Assembly: GCA_017999915.1 (NCBI GenBank)
Contig: JAGNKX010000026.1
Location: 1-50,021, forward strand
Source of the DNA: Spirochaetota bacterium
Lineage (GTDB): Bacteria > Spirochaetota > UBA4802 > UBA5550
Direction: 5' to 3'
Length of the DNA: 50,021 nucleotides
The position numbers and the translations under genes are program-made. The notes under the pieces are model-generated. The model searched no databases, was not told where the DNA came from, and saw only the letters and a program-made list of their open reading frames with translations. Positions 1 through 8,293 of the stretch are shown here, piece by piece (position 1 is the stretch's first letter; the number at the start of each line of letters is the position of its first letter).

Positions 1-49
1 GCTCACCAAGGATCCTTACGATTTGTTCTTCTGAGAATCGTTTTTTCAT
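1..49 (-). mobile_element. IS3-family transposase OrfA, N-terminus only (cut by window edge)
   Basis: The minus strand reads MKKRFSEEQIVRILGE from an ATG at 49-47 to the window edge. This is the typical opening of the helix-turn-helix OrfA (transposase part A) of IS3-family elements, which bind the element ends before OrfAB catalyses transposition. An AGG ribosome-binding sequence lies just upstream. Only 16 residues are visible, so whether the element is intact cannot be judged. The call rests on family recognition of this N-terminus. Confidence 0.75.
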
Positions 50-100
50 TTTAACCTCGTTTCTTTCTTGTCTATTTATCGGTTAAAACTAAACTATCTC

Positions 101-127
101 ATGGTACAAATTTAAGGGGTGGGATCA
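101..127. repeat. Probable terminal inverted repeat of the IS3-family element
   Basis: Read on the minus strand from 127, the sequence begins TGATCCCACCCCTTAAATTT. It starts with TGA and has a C-rich block, as is usual for IS3-family tips, and lies about 50 bases upstream of the OrfA start. The other end is outside the window, so the repeat and any target duplication cannot be confirmed. Confidence 0.45.
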
Positions 128-323
128 CATGCATTTTAGGTCTTCTGTTGAAAATTGAATTTCTTTAAATTCTATCATGATGATTTCTCCAAGTGAACTT
201 TTATTATTATTGCTTAATTATACTATGAATTATAATAATTAAGTGGATGAATCAAACTACAAGTGATTCCTCACAAGATCACATCTATAGTGTCAACTCC
301 GTTAACCTACCACTATACTACAG
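128..323. other. AT-rich intergenic region with a weak hairpin
   Basis: No gene is seen. An AT-only inverted repeat, CTTAATTAT at 213-221 and ATAATTAAG at 235-243, lies downstream of the lipoprotein gene on the minus strand. It could be a weak transcription end, but it lacks a GC stem. Confidence 0.3.
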
Positions 324-779
324 TTACTTGTACTCGATAGACCCCTGAGCGATGATCTCGTCCTTGACAATGAAGTTGATCTTGTACTTTCCCTTTGCCG
401 TCAGATTATAGACTATCTGTAAAGTTGTCATATCAGGCATCGTATCATAATCCTTGCTAAATATAACTGATCCTCGGATACTATCGATAAGCTGCATCTT
501 TACGGTAGAAGAACCGATCGGCTTTTCAAAGCGGGTTCCCATGATAAGACATGGCTTTGTCGTTATACGGTTCTTACACCTGGTGAAGTAATCGGTATAA
601 GACTTATTCTCCTTCAGGACAGCATTGCATGCTTCGACATATGAATATGAATTGCAGTAATCATAGTTCTTCATGTTGCTGAATTGAATCTTCGACGGCT
701 TCTTCTTGCAGGCATCCAATGCAAGTACCATGAGAAAGACCAGTACGATACCCAGCACGCTGTACATCTTATGTTTCAT
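324..779 (-). CDS. Small hypothetical lipoprotein
   Basis: The gene encodes 151 residues from the ATG at 779. A GGAGGA box at 784-789 is four bases upstream, which favours this start over the ATG 12 bases further out. The N-terminus is a lipoprotein signal: basic start, hydrophobic stretch at residues 6-20 and lipobox LDAC with Cys24. The mature part has several cysteines (in the YCNSYSYVEACN segment and later) and no domain I recognise. It should be anchored to a membrane facing the periplasm. It lies in the low-GC island next to an IS end, so horizontal acquisition is plausible. Function unknown. Confidence 0.7.
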   Translation of the reverse strand: MKHKMYSVLGIVLVFLMVLALDACKKKPSKIQFSNMKNYDYCNSYSYVEACNAVLKENKSYTDYFTRCKNRITTKPCLIMGTRFEKPIGSSTVKMQLIDSIRGSVIFSKDYDTMPDMTTLQIVYNLTAKGKYKINFIVKDEIIAQGSIEYK

Positions 780-942
780 ATAATCCTCCATGTATAATAA
801 TTAATCATAATATTATAATTCAGAATTTGATTATTCTGCCAACGCATTACACTATGTTCCCAATATTAATTTATCCTTGTTTGCGCTTATAATTAAATTT
901 GTTCTTTTACAACTAATTCAAATACATTCATATATCACTATA

Positions 943-1596
943 TTAAGGATGACCCTTTAATGCTTCTACAACTGTCCAAAGTTCAGTATTTGTACCAAAT
1001 ATGCGAAATTTAACAACAGTAAACCCCATCTTAACTATTTCAACTTTTACCCCATCTTTTAAAGCTATAACCATTCCTGAATTTAATAATTGCTGTAAAG
1101 CATCGTAATCCTTTGCTACTGATAATTCTGTGACCCTATCAAGTAATTCTTCAGTAGTTGCAGCCATATAACCGCCAACAGTATATTTAATACGACTATT
1201 TGAATTTGCATTATCTGATGTTACCGAATTGATCATTTTAGTTTTTTGATTTGTATTGGTTGTTGTTTTTATGTCATCATTTGATACAATGATTGCATAT
1301 AAAATAATTAAAACAAAAAATCCAGTAATTGCAGCTGGAATAACATATGATTTTTTTTTATTTAAATTATTATTATTCAAATTTTTATTCATATTTATTG
1401 TTTTACAATATGGGCATTTTCTTGCACCTTTATAATATGGTTGTTTACAAGAAACACAAATTGTAAAATTTGATGATGGTTTGAATGTTGGTTTTTCTGA
1501 AGTATTTTTTATAGACCTTTTGAAGCCACAATGAGGACAGGCTTCCAGTGTGTCAGACATTTCCTTATTACATTCCATACATGTTATTAATGCCAT
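943..1596 (-). CDS. Double zinc-ribbon membrane protein, paralogue A
   Basis: The gene encodes 217 residues from the ATG at 1596, with a GGGGGA box about five bases upstream; a GTG 12 bases earlier overlaps that box and is unlikely to be the start. The N-terminus MALITCMEC has a first CxxC...CxxC zinc ribbon (residues about 6-27), then a second ribbon (CVSCKQPYYKGARKCPYC), one transmembrane segment (around VIPAAITGFFVLIILYAIIV) and a C-terminal domain outside the membrane of about 100 residues. The layout is that of zinc-ribbon sensors or scaffolds with a cytosolic metal-binding head. The neighbouring gene has an almost identical first ribbon. Function unknown; low GC suggests an accessory gene. 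Confidence 0.75.
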   Translation of the reverse strand: MALITCMECNKEMSDTLEACPHCGFKRSIKNTSEKPTFKPSSNFTICVSCKQPYYKGARKCPYCKTINMNKNLNNNNLNKKKSYVIPAAITGFFVLIILYAIIVSNDDIKTTTNTNQKTKMINSVTSDNANSNSRIKYTVGGYMAATTEELLDRVTELSVAKDYDALQQLLNSGMVIALKDGVKVEIVKMGFTVVKFRIFGTNTELWTVVEALKGHP

Positions 1597-1643
1597 CTTA
1601 TCCCCCACTATTTCTTTATATTTATATTATTTCGCATTACGAA

Positions 1644-2393
1644 TCATGGTTGCCCTATAACACAATCAAATATTTTGCCATTATCTGAACCTTTAACTCC
1701 CATCATAAAATCCTCATAACCGACATCCATAATTTTAATTGATCCATTATTGATATATCCTACATATCTCATCAAAGGTGTTCCAGTTGTTCCATTAAAA
1801 ACAGTATTACCGTTAATTCTCATATTATAATTGTCAAAATTAGCATATTCAATATCGAAAAACTTTCTTTTTCCATTCCCCAATGAACTAACCCAAAAAT
1901 GATTTTGTTTAAATAGATACAATCCCATTTGTAATTCTTTTAATTTTTGTTGTGATTCATTGTAATTTGGATCATTTTTGGGTGTAGAAGTTAGAATTGA
2001 GATAGCTTCATTAAGCTGACCATCGCAAAGAGCTTGGTCAACTTTATCGTCTATTGTTGATTTTGATGTAGAACCCAAATTTATTTGGAAGCCAATAATT
2101 TTTAATATAACAAATACTAGAATTATTCCGAGTATGACATATACCATAGGATGATATGTTTTTTTATTTACATTTTTCGTTTTACAATATGGACATTTAC
2201 TCGCACCTTTATAATAAGGTTTTCCACATGAAGAACAGATTGTATTATTTGGATTAACTTCTAAATTTGATTTAACTTCTGGATTTGGTTTATCTACATT
2301 TTGTATTGTAGTCCTTTTATATCCACAATGAGGACAGGCTTCTAAAGTATCGGACATTTCCTTCTTACATTCTATGCATGTTATTAATGCCAT
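1644..2393 (-). CDS. Double zinc-ribbon membrane protein, paralogue B
   Basis: The gene encodes 249 residues from the ATG at 2393, preceded by the same GGGGGATAAT-type leader as paralogue A. The first ribbon (MALITCIECKKEMSDTLEAC) is nearly identical to its neighbour and the second (CSSCGKPYYKGASKCPYCK) is close. A transmembrane helix follows (around PMVYVILGIILVFVILKIIG), and then an unrelated C-terminal domain of about 130 residues with alternating polar and hydrophobic stretches. Tandem duplication followed by divergence of the exposed domain is the simplest history. No catalytic motif is visible. Confidence 0.75.
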   Translation of the reverse strand: MALITCIECKKEMSDTLEACPHCGYKRTTIQNVDKPNPEVKSNLEVNPNNTICSSCGKPYYKGASKCPYCKTKNVNKKTYHPMVYVILGIILVFVILKIIGFQINLGSTSKSTIDDKVDQALCDGQLNEAISILTSTPKNDPNYNESQQKLKELQMGLYLFKQNHFWVSSLGNGKRKFFDIEYANFDNYNMRINGNTVFNGTTGTPLMRYVGYINNGSIKIMDVGYEDFMMGVKGSDNGKIFDCVIGQP

Positions 2394-2473
2394 ATTATCC
2401 CCCACCAGGTAAATATTTATTGACGACATGATTTCACGTCTTAATCATTTTTACTCCACTACAGACCTTGATA

Positions 2474-3106
2474 TTATTTACTTTTTACAATTTTATAGTT
2501 TAATGGCATCATCAAACTATTCTTTTCCATTTCGAATTTTCCTATAAAAACAAATTTCATTTGTTTTTCCATATTAGATATCTCACTTTTACTTGGAATA
2601 CTTTTTCCTGAATTTATCGAATCAATAAACATTCTCAATAAAATAAGTGTTGCTTCATATCCAGCTCTTTGAGCATCATTTATAAAATCATATTTTGCGA
2701 TAAATATACTCGAAGAATCCGATTTAATTTTTTTGGGAAATTTTAATAATTGAAGTTGAGCATAACCTTGTTGTGTGTCAAATATTACATAAATCTTATC
2801 ATTGGAACTATTTAAACTTAAATCTCGATTAGATTTATTCATGATCCTCACTGGAAGCAACCAAGATTGTTGGTTCGAACTTATACTTGAACTATAAAGA
2901 TCAATATCAACTTTTATGTTATTTAATTCACCACTGATATAACAATTATAAATAAAATAATTCATTGGAGCTTGCGCATGTGATACAATATCATTCAATT
3001 CTTGTTCATTTCTATTTTTTAAATAAATCGCTTTTGCTCTTTCTTCTTGAGTTGTATAGCAAGACATTAGAAGCGTTATTAATAAAATATTTAAATATTT
3101 ATACAT
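2474..3106 (-). CDS. Hypothetical lipoprotein
   Basis: The gene encodes 210 residues. Residues 1-16 form a lipoprotein signal with lipobox LMSC (Cys16). The mature part contains VDIDLYSSSISS and VRIMNKSNRDLSL segments, which suggest a beta-sandwich resembling domains that stabilise extracytoplasmic proteins. It is similar in layout to generic DUF lipoproteins, but I do not recognise a family. AT-rich, in the same strand run as the zinc-ribbon genes. Confidence 0.65.
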   Translation of the reverse strand: MYKYLNILLITLLMSCYTTQEERAKAIYLKNRNEQELNDIVSHAQAPMNYFIYNCYISGELNNIKVDIDLYSSSISSNQQSWLLPVRIMNKSNRDLSLNSSNDKIYVIFDTQQGYAQLQLLKFPKKIKSDSSSIFIAKYDFINDAQRAGYEATLILLRMFIDSINSGKSIPSKSEISNMEKQMKFVFIGKFEMEKNSLMMPLNYKIVKSK

Positions 3107-3387
3107 GGTGTTTATTCCTTAAATATTATTTAAAAGTATCAGGTATATCACTAATAAATTCTAAACACTCTATAATGCCATAAACCAGAGTGAATATTCC
3201 ATTTTTAGCATATTTATTAAATAGACAATAATATTTTTTTCTTCGCTTCTGCAAATTCATCTTCAGTCATTATATAGGAAACTCTGACCAAATAGGCAAT
3301 GGTCCAAGCGCCATAATGGGCTTTATCTTAAGTTGCCCCCTCTCAAATTGAGCCTCATTCCAGCAGAAAAAGCAATGGACAGAGGCT
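3107..3387. other. Degenerate AT-rich intergenic stretch
   Basis: No intact gene. On the minus strand around 3217-3325 a 36-codon fragment can be read that contains AHYGAWTIAYLVRVSYIM and then TEDEFAEAKKK. It begins after a stop codon and has no clear ribosome site, so it is likely gene debris. Confidence 0.35.
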
Positions 3388-3530
3388 TAAAATTTGCATT
3401 TTTCACAAAGAACTAATCCTGTTAAAAGATATGATTTTTCTCTTCGCTTCTTACTCCCGGTACTGTTCATTTTAATAATTCTTTGAATTTCTTCATATTG
3501 TTCTTCAGAAATATAAGAGGGGTGCGCCGC
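3388..3530 (-). pseudogene. Remnant of a large serine recombinase
   Basis: One minus-strand frame reads HPSYISEEQYEEIQRI, then KKRREKSYLLTGLVLCEKC, and ends at a TAA near 3388. This pattern (HPxxIxxExFxxxQxI, then a basic stretch, then YLLxGLxxCxxC) is the junction between the Recombinase domain and the zinc beta-ribbon of large serine recombinases. The catalytic resolvase domain is missing; a TAG lies just upstream in the same frame. It is therefore a decayed piece of an integrase, consistent with the mobile character of the island. Confidence 0.6.
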
Positions 3531-3653
3531 CTATATCCATGATTACAAAGCACATCAATGTAATCACAAAATAGCCTAAATTTTATTGGATTTATTATCA
3601 TGAATCATATACGTGGTGTTATGTCAATTAATATCTAAAAAATTCAAATCTTT

Positions 3654-4643
3654 TCATAACAAACCTTTATCTGTAATTCTTTTATTCATTTTTTCTAATA
3701 TTTCATAACGTGCTATCTTATGTTTGACCGGTTTTCTAATCGCATCTTGAACTTTAATTAATAAATTTTGAATATGCACATTATCATTTAAATTAAAATC
3801 TCGTTTTATTTTATTATTCTTAAAATACATATTCTTAATACATAATTCTATTTTAAACCTATCGCCAGTTTTATAATAATCTCTTTTTTCCTTCTTTGCG
3901 TCAATGTTGTAAATAAACAACTTTGAACTATTATTTGTCCAAATATAACAACTCATATCCCATATGTTTAAAACTTGATGTTCGACGGAAGCATATATTC
4001 TTTTGTTTTCATCCAAAATTCTACAACCAAAATCTGTTAATAAACAATGAGTTTCATCATCATCTAAATAACCATACATTTCCTTTTCTATATCATATAA
4101 TACTTTATCACTATAAAATGCATTCAATTCAACTTCATTAAAATTAAACTTTTTCAAATAATAATTCAGTATATGATTCTTTGAACTAACAGCTTGAATA
4201 TACTGCTTTTCAATTAAATACTTAATCACCTCCTTAACCTGTTTCTTTATATCTTTATAATTATCCAATCCATTCAATACCAACTTAATACTATTGCATT
4301 CAAATTCTATAGTCCCATATTTTATCTTTTGAAATTTCCTTTTTCGATAAATAATTTCTTTAATACTATAACCTAATGACTTATAGTATTGTATAGAACT
4401 TGGTAAAAGATAATTAAACTCCCTCCTTACCACATTACCTTTATTAAGTATCAACGTGATTATTCCATTTTTACTGTCCGGATGATTTTTTAACCGTTTT
4501 TTTATATTAGGATTAAGCTTTCTAAAACGACTTTTTTCTGCTGATAGAATGATTTTATCAAAATAGTTAAACTTTAAAGATTCCAATAATTTAATTTTAT
4601 CATTCAAATGAACAATTCTTTCTTTTAATTCAGATATTTCCAT
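3654..4643 (-). CDS. Unrecognised AT-rich protein of 329 residues
   Basis: The protein begins MEISELKERIVHLNDKIKLL, a likely coiled coil (residues 1-25), and is rich in Lys, Ile, Asn and Tyr. Basic stretches such as RFRKLNPNIKKRLKNH suggest nucleic acid contact. The middle part (IKKQVKEVIKYLIEKQYI and LTDFGCRILDENK) looks like winged-helix elements. No catalytic motif or named family is visible. Composition differs strongly from the rest of the window, which points to transfer with the neighbouring recombinase remnant and IS element. A phage or plasmid origin is possible but unproven. Confidence 0.55.
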   Translation of the reverse strand: MEISELKERIVHLNDKIKLLESLKFNYFDKIILSAEKSRFRKLNPNIKKRLKNHPDSKNGIITLILNKGNVVRREFNYLLPSSIQYYKSLGYSIKEIIYRKRKFQKIKYGTIEFECNSIKLVLNGLDNYKDIKKQVKEVIKYLIEKQYIQAVSSKNHILNYYLKKFNFNEVELNAFYSDKVLYDIEKEMYGYLDDDETHCLLTDFGCRILDENKRIYASVEHQVLNIWDMSCYIWTNNSSKLFIYNIDAKKEKRDYYKTGDRFKIELCIKNMYFKNNKIKRDFNLNDNVHIQNLLIKVQDAIRKPVKHKIARYEILEKMNKRITDKGLL

Positions 4644-5081
4644 AATTTAAAATGGCCTATATTCAAAAATACTAATAATTACTTTATCATAACCTCACTA
4701 TTATTATGCCTTCTGAAGATGAATCTGAATTAATATTTTTAAAAATTGTGTAAAAAAATAGGGGTGGGGGTAAAATTTTATGCTGGTTATAGACAGGGTT
4801 TCACTTATTCTCAATACTATATAACATGGTTTTTATAAAAATAGACATCTGATAAAATTGATAATGTTAATAATCAATATTGCAAATATTTTCATTAGAC
4901 AATTAAGTTTAATTCCCTTATAATACTTAATTCTCTTAATTATTAATTTATTTTATTAATTTAATTAATAATCTTAATAAATTATAGTTGATTAATATTT
5001 TTTATGAAGCTTTATTGTATTTAAAATAATGTAAAAGGGATAAGAGTTTAAAATCTGTTATATTACTATCATCCACCCATG
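4644..5081. other. AT-rich intergenic region at the island edge
   Basis: About 440 bases of very AT-rich sequence with no supported gene. It contains many runs of A and T and a G-rich patch at 4760-4770. The 65-codon frame at 5058-5255 covers a terminator and is not convincing. Composition changes sharply near 5080, which I take as the boundary of the low-GC island. Confidence 0.5.
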
Positions 5082-5119
5082 AAAAACAGCCCCCAAAGAC
5101 ATTGGGGGCTGTTTTTTTT
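5082..5119 (+). terminator. Strong rho-independent terminator
   Basis: A perfect 15-base stem (5082-5096 with 5102-5116), loop AGACA and a run of eight T. The stem centre is CAGCCCCC / GGGGGCTG. It can work on both strands because the other side also ends in a T run. No plus-strand gene ends just before it, so it either ends an unseen transcript from the island or insulates the radical SAM gene from island transcription. Confidence 0.85.
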
Positions 5120-5436
5120 CACACCGGCGGGATTCCGGTCGCCCGACCATCATCCCGAAATGAATATTCATTATTCCGAAACCTGCGCGGCACCCATGAG
5201 GTCGTAATCCAGCGTTCAAGTGTTTACGGCATAAAAAACAACCTCTTCCTTTCATAAATTTCCAGAACAGTATCCGTTAATGCACAAACCACTTCCAGAA
5301 TAATATTCCGCATATTTCCTGAATGTAAATTATGATATTGAATGAATTGCTGAATTGTATTCCGGAAAGATTAATGCATAGGGATATGCTATTCTATCGG
5401 CAATCACACAGGCAAAGGGTATGGAGGTTCAAATAC

Positions 5437-6867
5437 ATGAAAAAAATCCTTTTCATCAATCCCACTATTAATAATACGGTTTTCGGCAACATGAAGATGC
5501 TGGCCCTTCCTCCTATGGGCCTCGGAGTGCTGGCAAGCAGGACACCGGAACGCTACTTCGTTTCAATTGTCGATGAAAACGTCGATCCCCTCATCATCAA
5601 TTCCGAGCCGGACCTTGTGGCCGTGACCGCCACTACCGGGCAGGCCCCGCGGGCCTATGAGATCATCCATGAGTTCAAAAAGCTCGGCATACACACCGTA
5701 ATGGGGGGGATTCACGCCTCGGTCATGCCCGGAGAGGCGGCCCTTCACGCCGACACCGTCGTGACCGGCGAAGCCGACGAATTATGGCCCCGCGTTCTCG
5801 ATGACTTCGAGAAGAAAAGGATCGGCAAACGGTACGATGCCGTAACGCGTCCCGGCCTTCAGAATATTCCAAAAATCGACAGGGGCCTTTATTCGAAAAA
5901 ATACATGATCCATTCGGTGCAGACCTCCCGCGGCTGCCCCTGCAACTGCAGCTTCTGCTCGGTCACGAAATTCAACGGCGCGCAATACCGTTTCCGGAAC
6001 CTGGACCATGTAGTCGAGGAGATACAGGAGATAAGGGACCGCCGCTTTTTTATCGCCGATGACAGCATCGTGGGACTGGGCAACGACGGCATCGCCCACG
6101 CCAAGAGCCTCTTTGCCCGGCTGAAGGGCCTGGGCAAGTCCTGGGGGTCCCAGGTGTGCATAACCATCGCAGAGCACGACGACCTTCTCCGAGACGCCGC
6201 CGATGCTGGCGCCAACACCTTTTACATCGGCTTCGAGTCCATCGACGCCGAATCGCTCAAATCGGTGGACAAGAAGATCAACCTGCGTCCTATCATCCGC
6301 AACTACAAAAAAACGATACAGAAATTTCACGACCACGGTATCGGCGTCATCGGCGGCTTCATCCTTGGAACCGACGCCGACACAAGTGATATATTCGACA
6401 AGACGATCGAATTCATCCACGAAACCGGCATCGACGGGAGCCAGTTCACCATCATGACCCCCTTCCCGGGAACCAGGCTTTACGACCAGATGCACCGAGA
6501 AGGAAGGCTCATCTACACGGATTATCCTAAAGATTGGGTCAAGTACAACGCCTACGAAGCGGTCATACGGCCGCGGAACATGACCGTTGACGAGCTCGTG
6601 GAGGGCTGGCGCAGGGTCTACAATGAAACATCATCGCCGGTCCGTTCGCTTAAACGAAGCATAAAAACCCTGATGAACACGGGAAGCTTTGTCAACGCGT
6701 CCATAAACCTGTTCTGGAATTACTACAATTACAAGGCCATACAGGGCGCCAACGGAGTTGCTCAAGACTACAACGCGGAACCAGCGAGCCCGGAGGCCGG
6801 GGTCACAGCTCTTCCTGTTCGAGTTTACGGCGATAATCCGCAGGGGTCAGGCCGGTCATCTTCTTGA
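5437..6867 (+). CDS. B12-binding radical SAM protein
   Basis: The gene encodes 476 residues from the ATG at 5437, with GGAGG at 5423-5427; the 35 extra codons upstream have no ribosome site. Residues 1-130 are a Rossmann-like cobalamin-binding domain (MKKILFINPT start, VMGGIHASVMPGEA loop). The radical SAM core follows with C167-x3-C171-x2-C174 (GCPCNCSFC), the ligands of a [4Fe-4S] cluster, and IADDS and FPGTRLYDQM elements. Enzymes of this class methylate or rearrange unreactive carbons in lipids, cofactors or natural products; the substrate is not readable here. The 3' end overlaps the converging AraC gene by 65 bases. Confidence 0.85.
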   Translation: MKKILFINPTINNTVFGNMKMLALPPMGLGVLASRTPERYFVSIVDENVDPLIINSEPDLVAVTATTGQAPRAYEIIHEFKKLGIHTVMGGIHASVMPGEAALHADTVVTGEADELWPRVLDDFEKKRIGKRYDAVTRPGLQNIPKIDRGLYSKKYMIHSVQTSRGCPCNCSFCSVTKFNGAQYRFRNLDHVVEEIQEIRDRRFFIADDSIVGLGNDGIAHAKSLFARLKGLGKSWGSQVCITIAEHDDLLRDAADAGANTFYIGFESIDAESLKSVDKKINLRPIIRNYKKTIQKFHDHGIGVIGGFILGTDADTSDIFDKTIEFIHETGIDGSQFTIMTPFPGTRLYDQMHREGRLIYTDYPKDWVKYNAYEAVIRPRNMTVDELVEGWRRVYNETSSPVRSLKRSIKTLMNTGSFVNASINLFWNYYNYKAIQGANGVAQDYNAEPASPEAGVTALPVRVYGDNPQGSGRSSS

Positions 6868-7897
6868 AAGTGGAGTGAAACGCCGAATAGGAATTGAACC
6901 CCACGGCAAAGGCTATTGAAATGATCTGTCGGCCCGGCTGCTCCCGCAGCATCTTCTTCGCCTCATCGATGCGGTAGCCGTTCACGAAGTTGTTGAAGTT
7001 CTTTTCGTAGTAGGTGTTCAGAAACTGCGACAGCTGGGTTTTCGTCAGCTCCAGGGCCTCACTGAGGCGCCCCAGGGAAAGGTCCTCGTCGCAGAATAGC
7101 TTCTCTTCCTCCATGATGATCTTCAGCTGCCGCTGTATGCTTTTCCGGTTTACCTTGTCCAGGTACGACTTGGCGTATTTCTTTCTCTTCGGCGGTATCG
7201 TGCCGAACTGCATCAGGTAGGGATACCTGATCGATATCAGGTAAAACCCGACAACGATGAGGCTGATGATGATATTGTCCAGTACCAGAAGGGTTTCGGA
7301 GAGGGTCACGGAGCCCGTAATGCCGACAATGCCCAGGAAGAGCCATATGATGAGAAGCGTTATCAGGAATATCAGGGGCTGGTAGGCAAGGTTTTCGCTG
7401 GGCCTGCGGAACCATATCTGCCAGATCGAGAGGGATATGTAGAATATCGGCAGCACCACCGCGGCGATGGCCGATATCAGGATCTGGATGAATTTGTATT
7501 CCTCCTGGAGGAGGAACATTCTGACCAGGTCCCTCTTGGCGTCATCGGGGACGAAGGCGAAAGGTATCATGATAATGACGACAATGATCATCGGTATGAA
7601 ATTCACGATATCGTAGTAGTAGAACTTCTGCTTGTTCTTGATAAAGCTCAGCACGTACAGATACAGGAGCGGGCCGATGCTCAGCTCGATGGGCAGCAGT
7701 ATCAGGAAATATGACGGGTACTGCAGAATGAGCTTCGTGTGGAGCAGGTAGATGAACAGGGTGAGATAACCCAGTTCGGCGATGAACAGGGCAAGGACGA
7801 CATTCCTGAACCGCCATGGCCGGATGAGCAGACCGACGGCCATGAGGAAGCTAAGGAATATGGTCGGGTGGATGATCAGCGAAATGTCCATTGGCAT
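6803..7897 (-). CDS. AraC-family regulator with N-terminal membrane domain
   Basis: The gene encodes 364 residues. Residues 1-235 contain about seven hydrophobic helices (for example ILLPIELSIGPLLYLYVLSF). The C-terminal 100 residues are an AraC DNA-binding domain with two helix-turn-helix motifs: LTKTQLSQFLNTYYEKNF, then ISIAFAVGFNSYSAFHSTFK and the signature FKKMTGLTPADYRRKL. Membrane-embedded AraC proteins of this type are common in spirochaetes and Bacteroidetes and presumably couple a membrane signal to transcription. A paralogue lies at 25173-26255. The target is unknown; it converges with the radical SAM gene and faces away from the ZIP gene. Confidence 0.85.
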   Translation of the reverse strand: MPMDISLIIHPTIFLSFLMAVGLLIRPWRFRNVVLALFIAELGYLTLFIYLLHTKLILQYPSYFLILLPIELSIGPLLYLYVLSFIKNKQKFYYYDIVNFIPMIIVVIIMIPFAFVPDDAKRDLVRMFLLQEEYKFIQILISAIAAVVLPIFYISLSIWQIWFRRPSENLAYQPLIFLITLLIIWLFLGIVGITGSVTLSETLLVLDNIIISLIVVGFYLISIRYPYLMQFGTIPPKRKKYAKSYLDKVNRKSIQRQLKIIMEEEKLFCDEDLSLGRLSEALELTKTQLSQFLNTYYEKNFNNFVNGYRIDEAKKMLREQPGRQIISIAFAVGFNSYSAFHSTFKKMTGLTPADYRRKLEQEEL

Positions 7898-8181
7898 CCT
7901 GGATAGAGTATGTTTATATTACTGCAATTTAAACGATAATCACTCTTTATCATGAAATTTATCATGTCAAGATTTTTCCCACCTCCGACATAGAGATCGT
8001 ATAGTTCTCTTATGTTTCCCGATTGGGCTGATACCGCGACAATGCCGCTGAGCATGTCACCGTCACATTCATGGAAAACACCGGCATCGAAGATAATAAC
8101 AATGGATCAAAAACCGATATTATTCTCAGAGTGCGTCCCTGTTTTTGGGCCGCACTCTTTAATAACCGATCATCATTAGAG
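7898..8181. other. Intergenic region with an imperfect hairpin
   Basis: No supported gene. AGAGTGCG at 8128-8135 pairs with CGCACTCT at 8151-8158 and is followed by a short T run, a possible weak terminator on the plus strand. A 55-codon plus-strand frame starting near 8010 has no ribosome site and no recognisable product. Confidence 0.4.
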
Positions 8182-8209
8182 TTGACAAAATTTATTAGAA
8201 CGATCTAAT
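8182..8209 (+). promoter_or_regulatory. Promoter with overlapping dyad upstream of the ZIP transporter gene
   Basis: A TTGACA box at 8182-8187 and TCTAAT at 8204-8209 are separated by 16 bases. The dyad ATTAGA-ACGA-TCTAAT (8194-8209) covers the -10 box. That placement is typical of a repressor operator; for a metal transporter a metal-responsive repressor would be expected, but this is inference. Confidence 0.6.
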
Positions 8210-8293
8210 TGTACTTTATCATTAACTAATCAGGATTCATGCGTCGCATGGAAAATCCTGCGCAATCAAATAGATTTCCGCCGGTATTATTAT

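Noticed and set aside
2965-3183. 72-codon plus-strand frame opposite the lipoprotein
   Set aside because: It lies antisense to a convincing lipoprotein gene and has the composition of AT-rich noise.
4757-4772. G-rich patch resembling the IS3 tip at 111-127
   Set aside because: Only about nine bases (AGGGGTGGG) are shared, too few in AT-rich DNA to call a second IS end.
5058-5255. 65-codon minus-strand frame at the island edge
   Set aside because: It runs through the strong terminator hairpin, has an unusual composition and shows no recognisable motif.
7985-8175. Possible 55-codon gene on the plus strand before the ZIP promoter
   Set aside because: It has no ribosome-binding site or recognisable product, and it contains the hairpin at 8128-8158.
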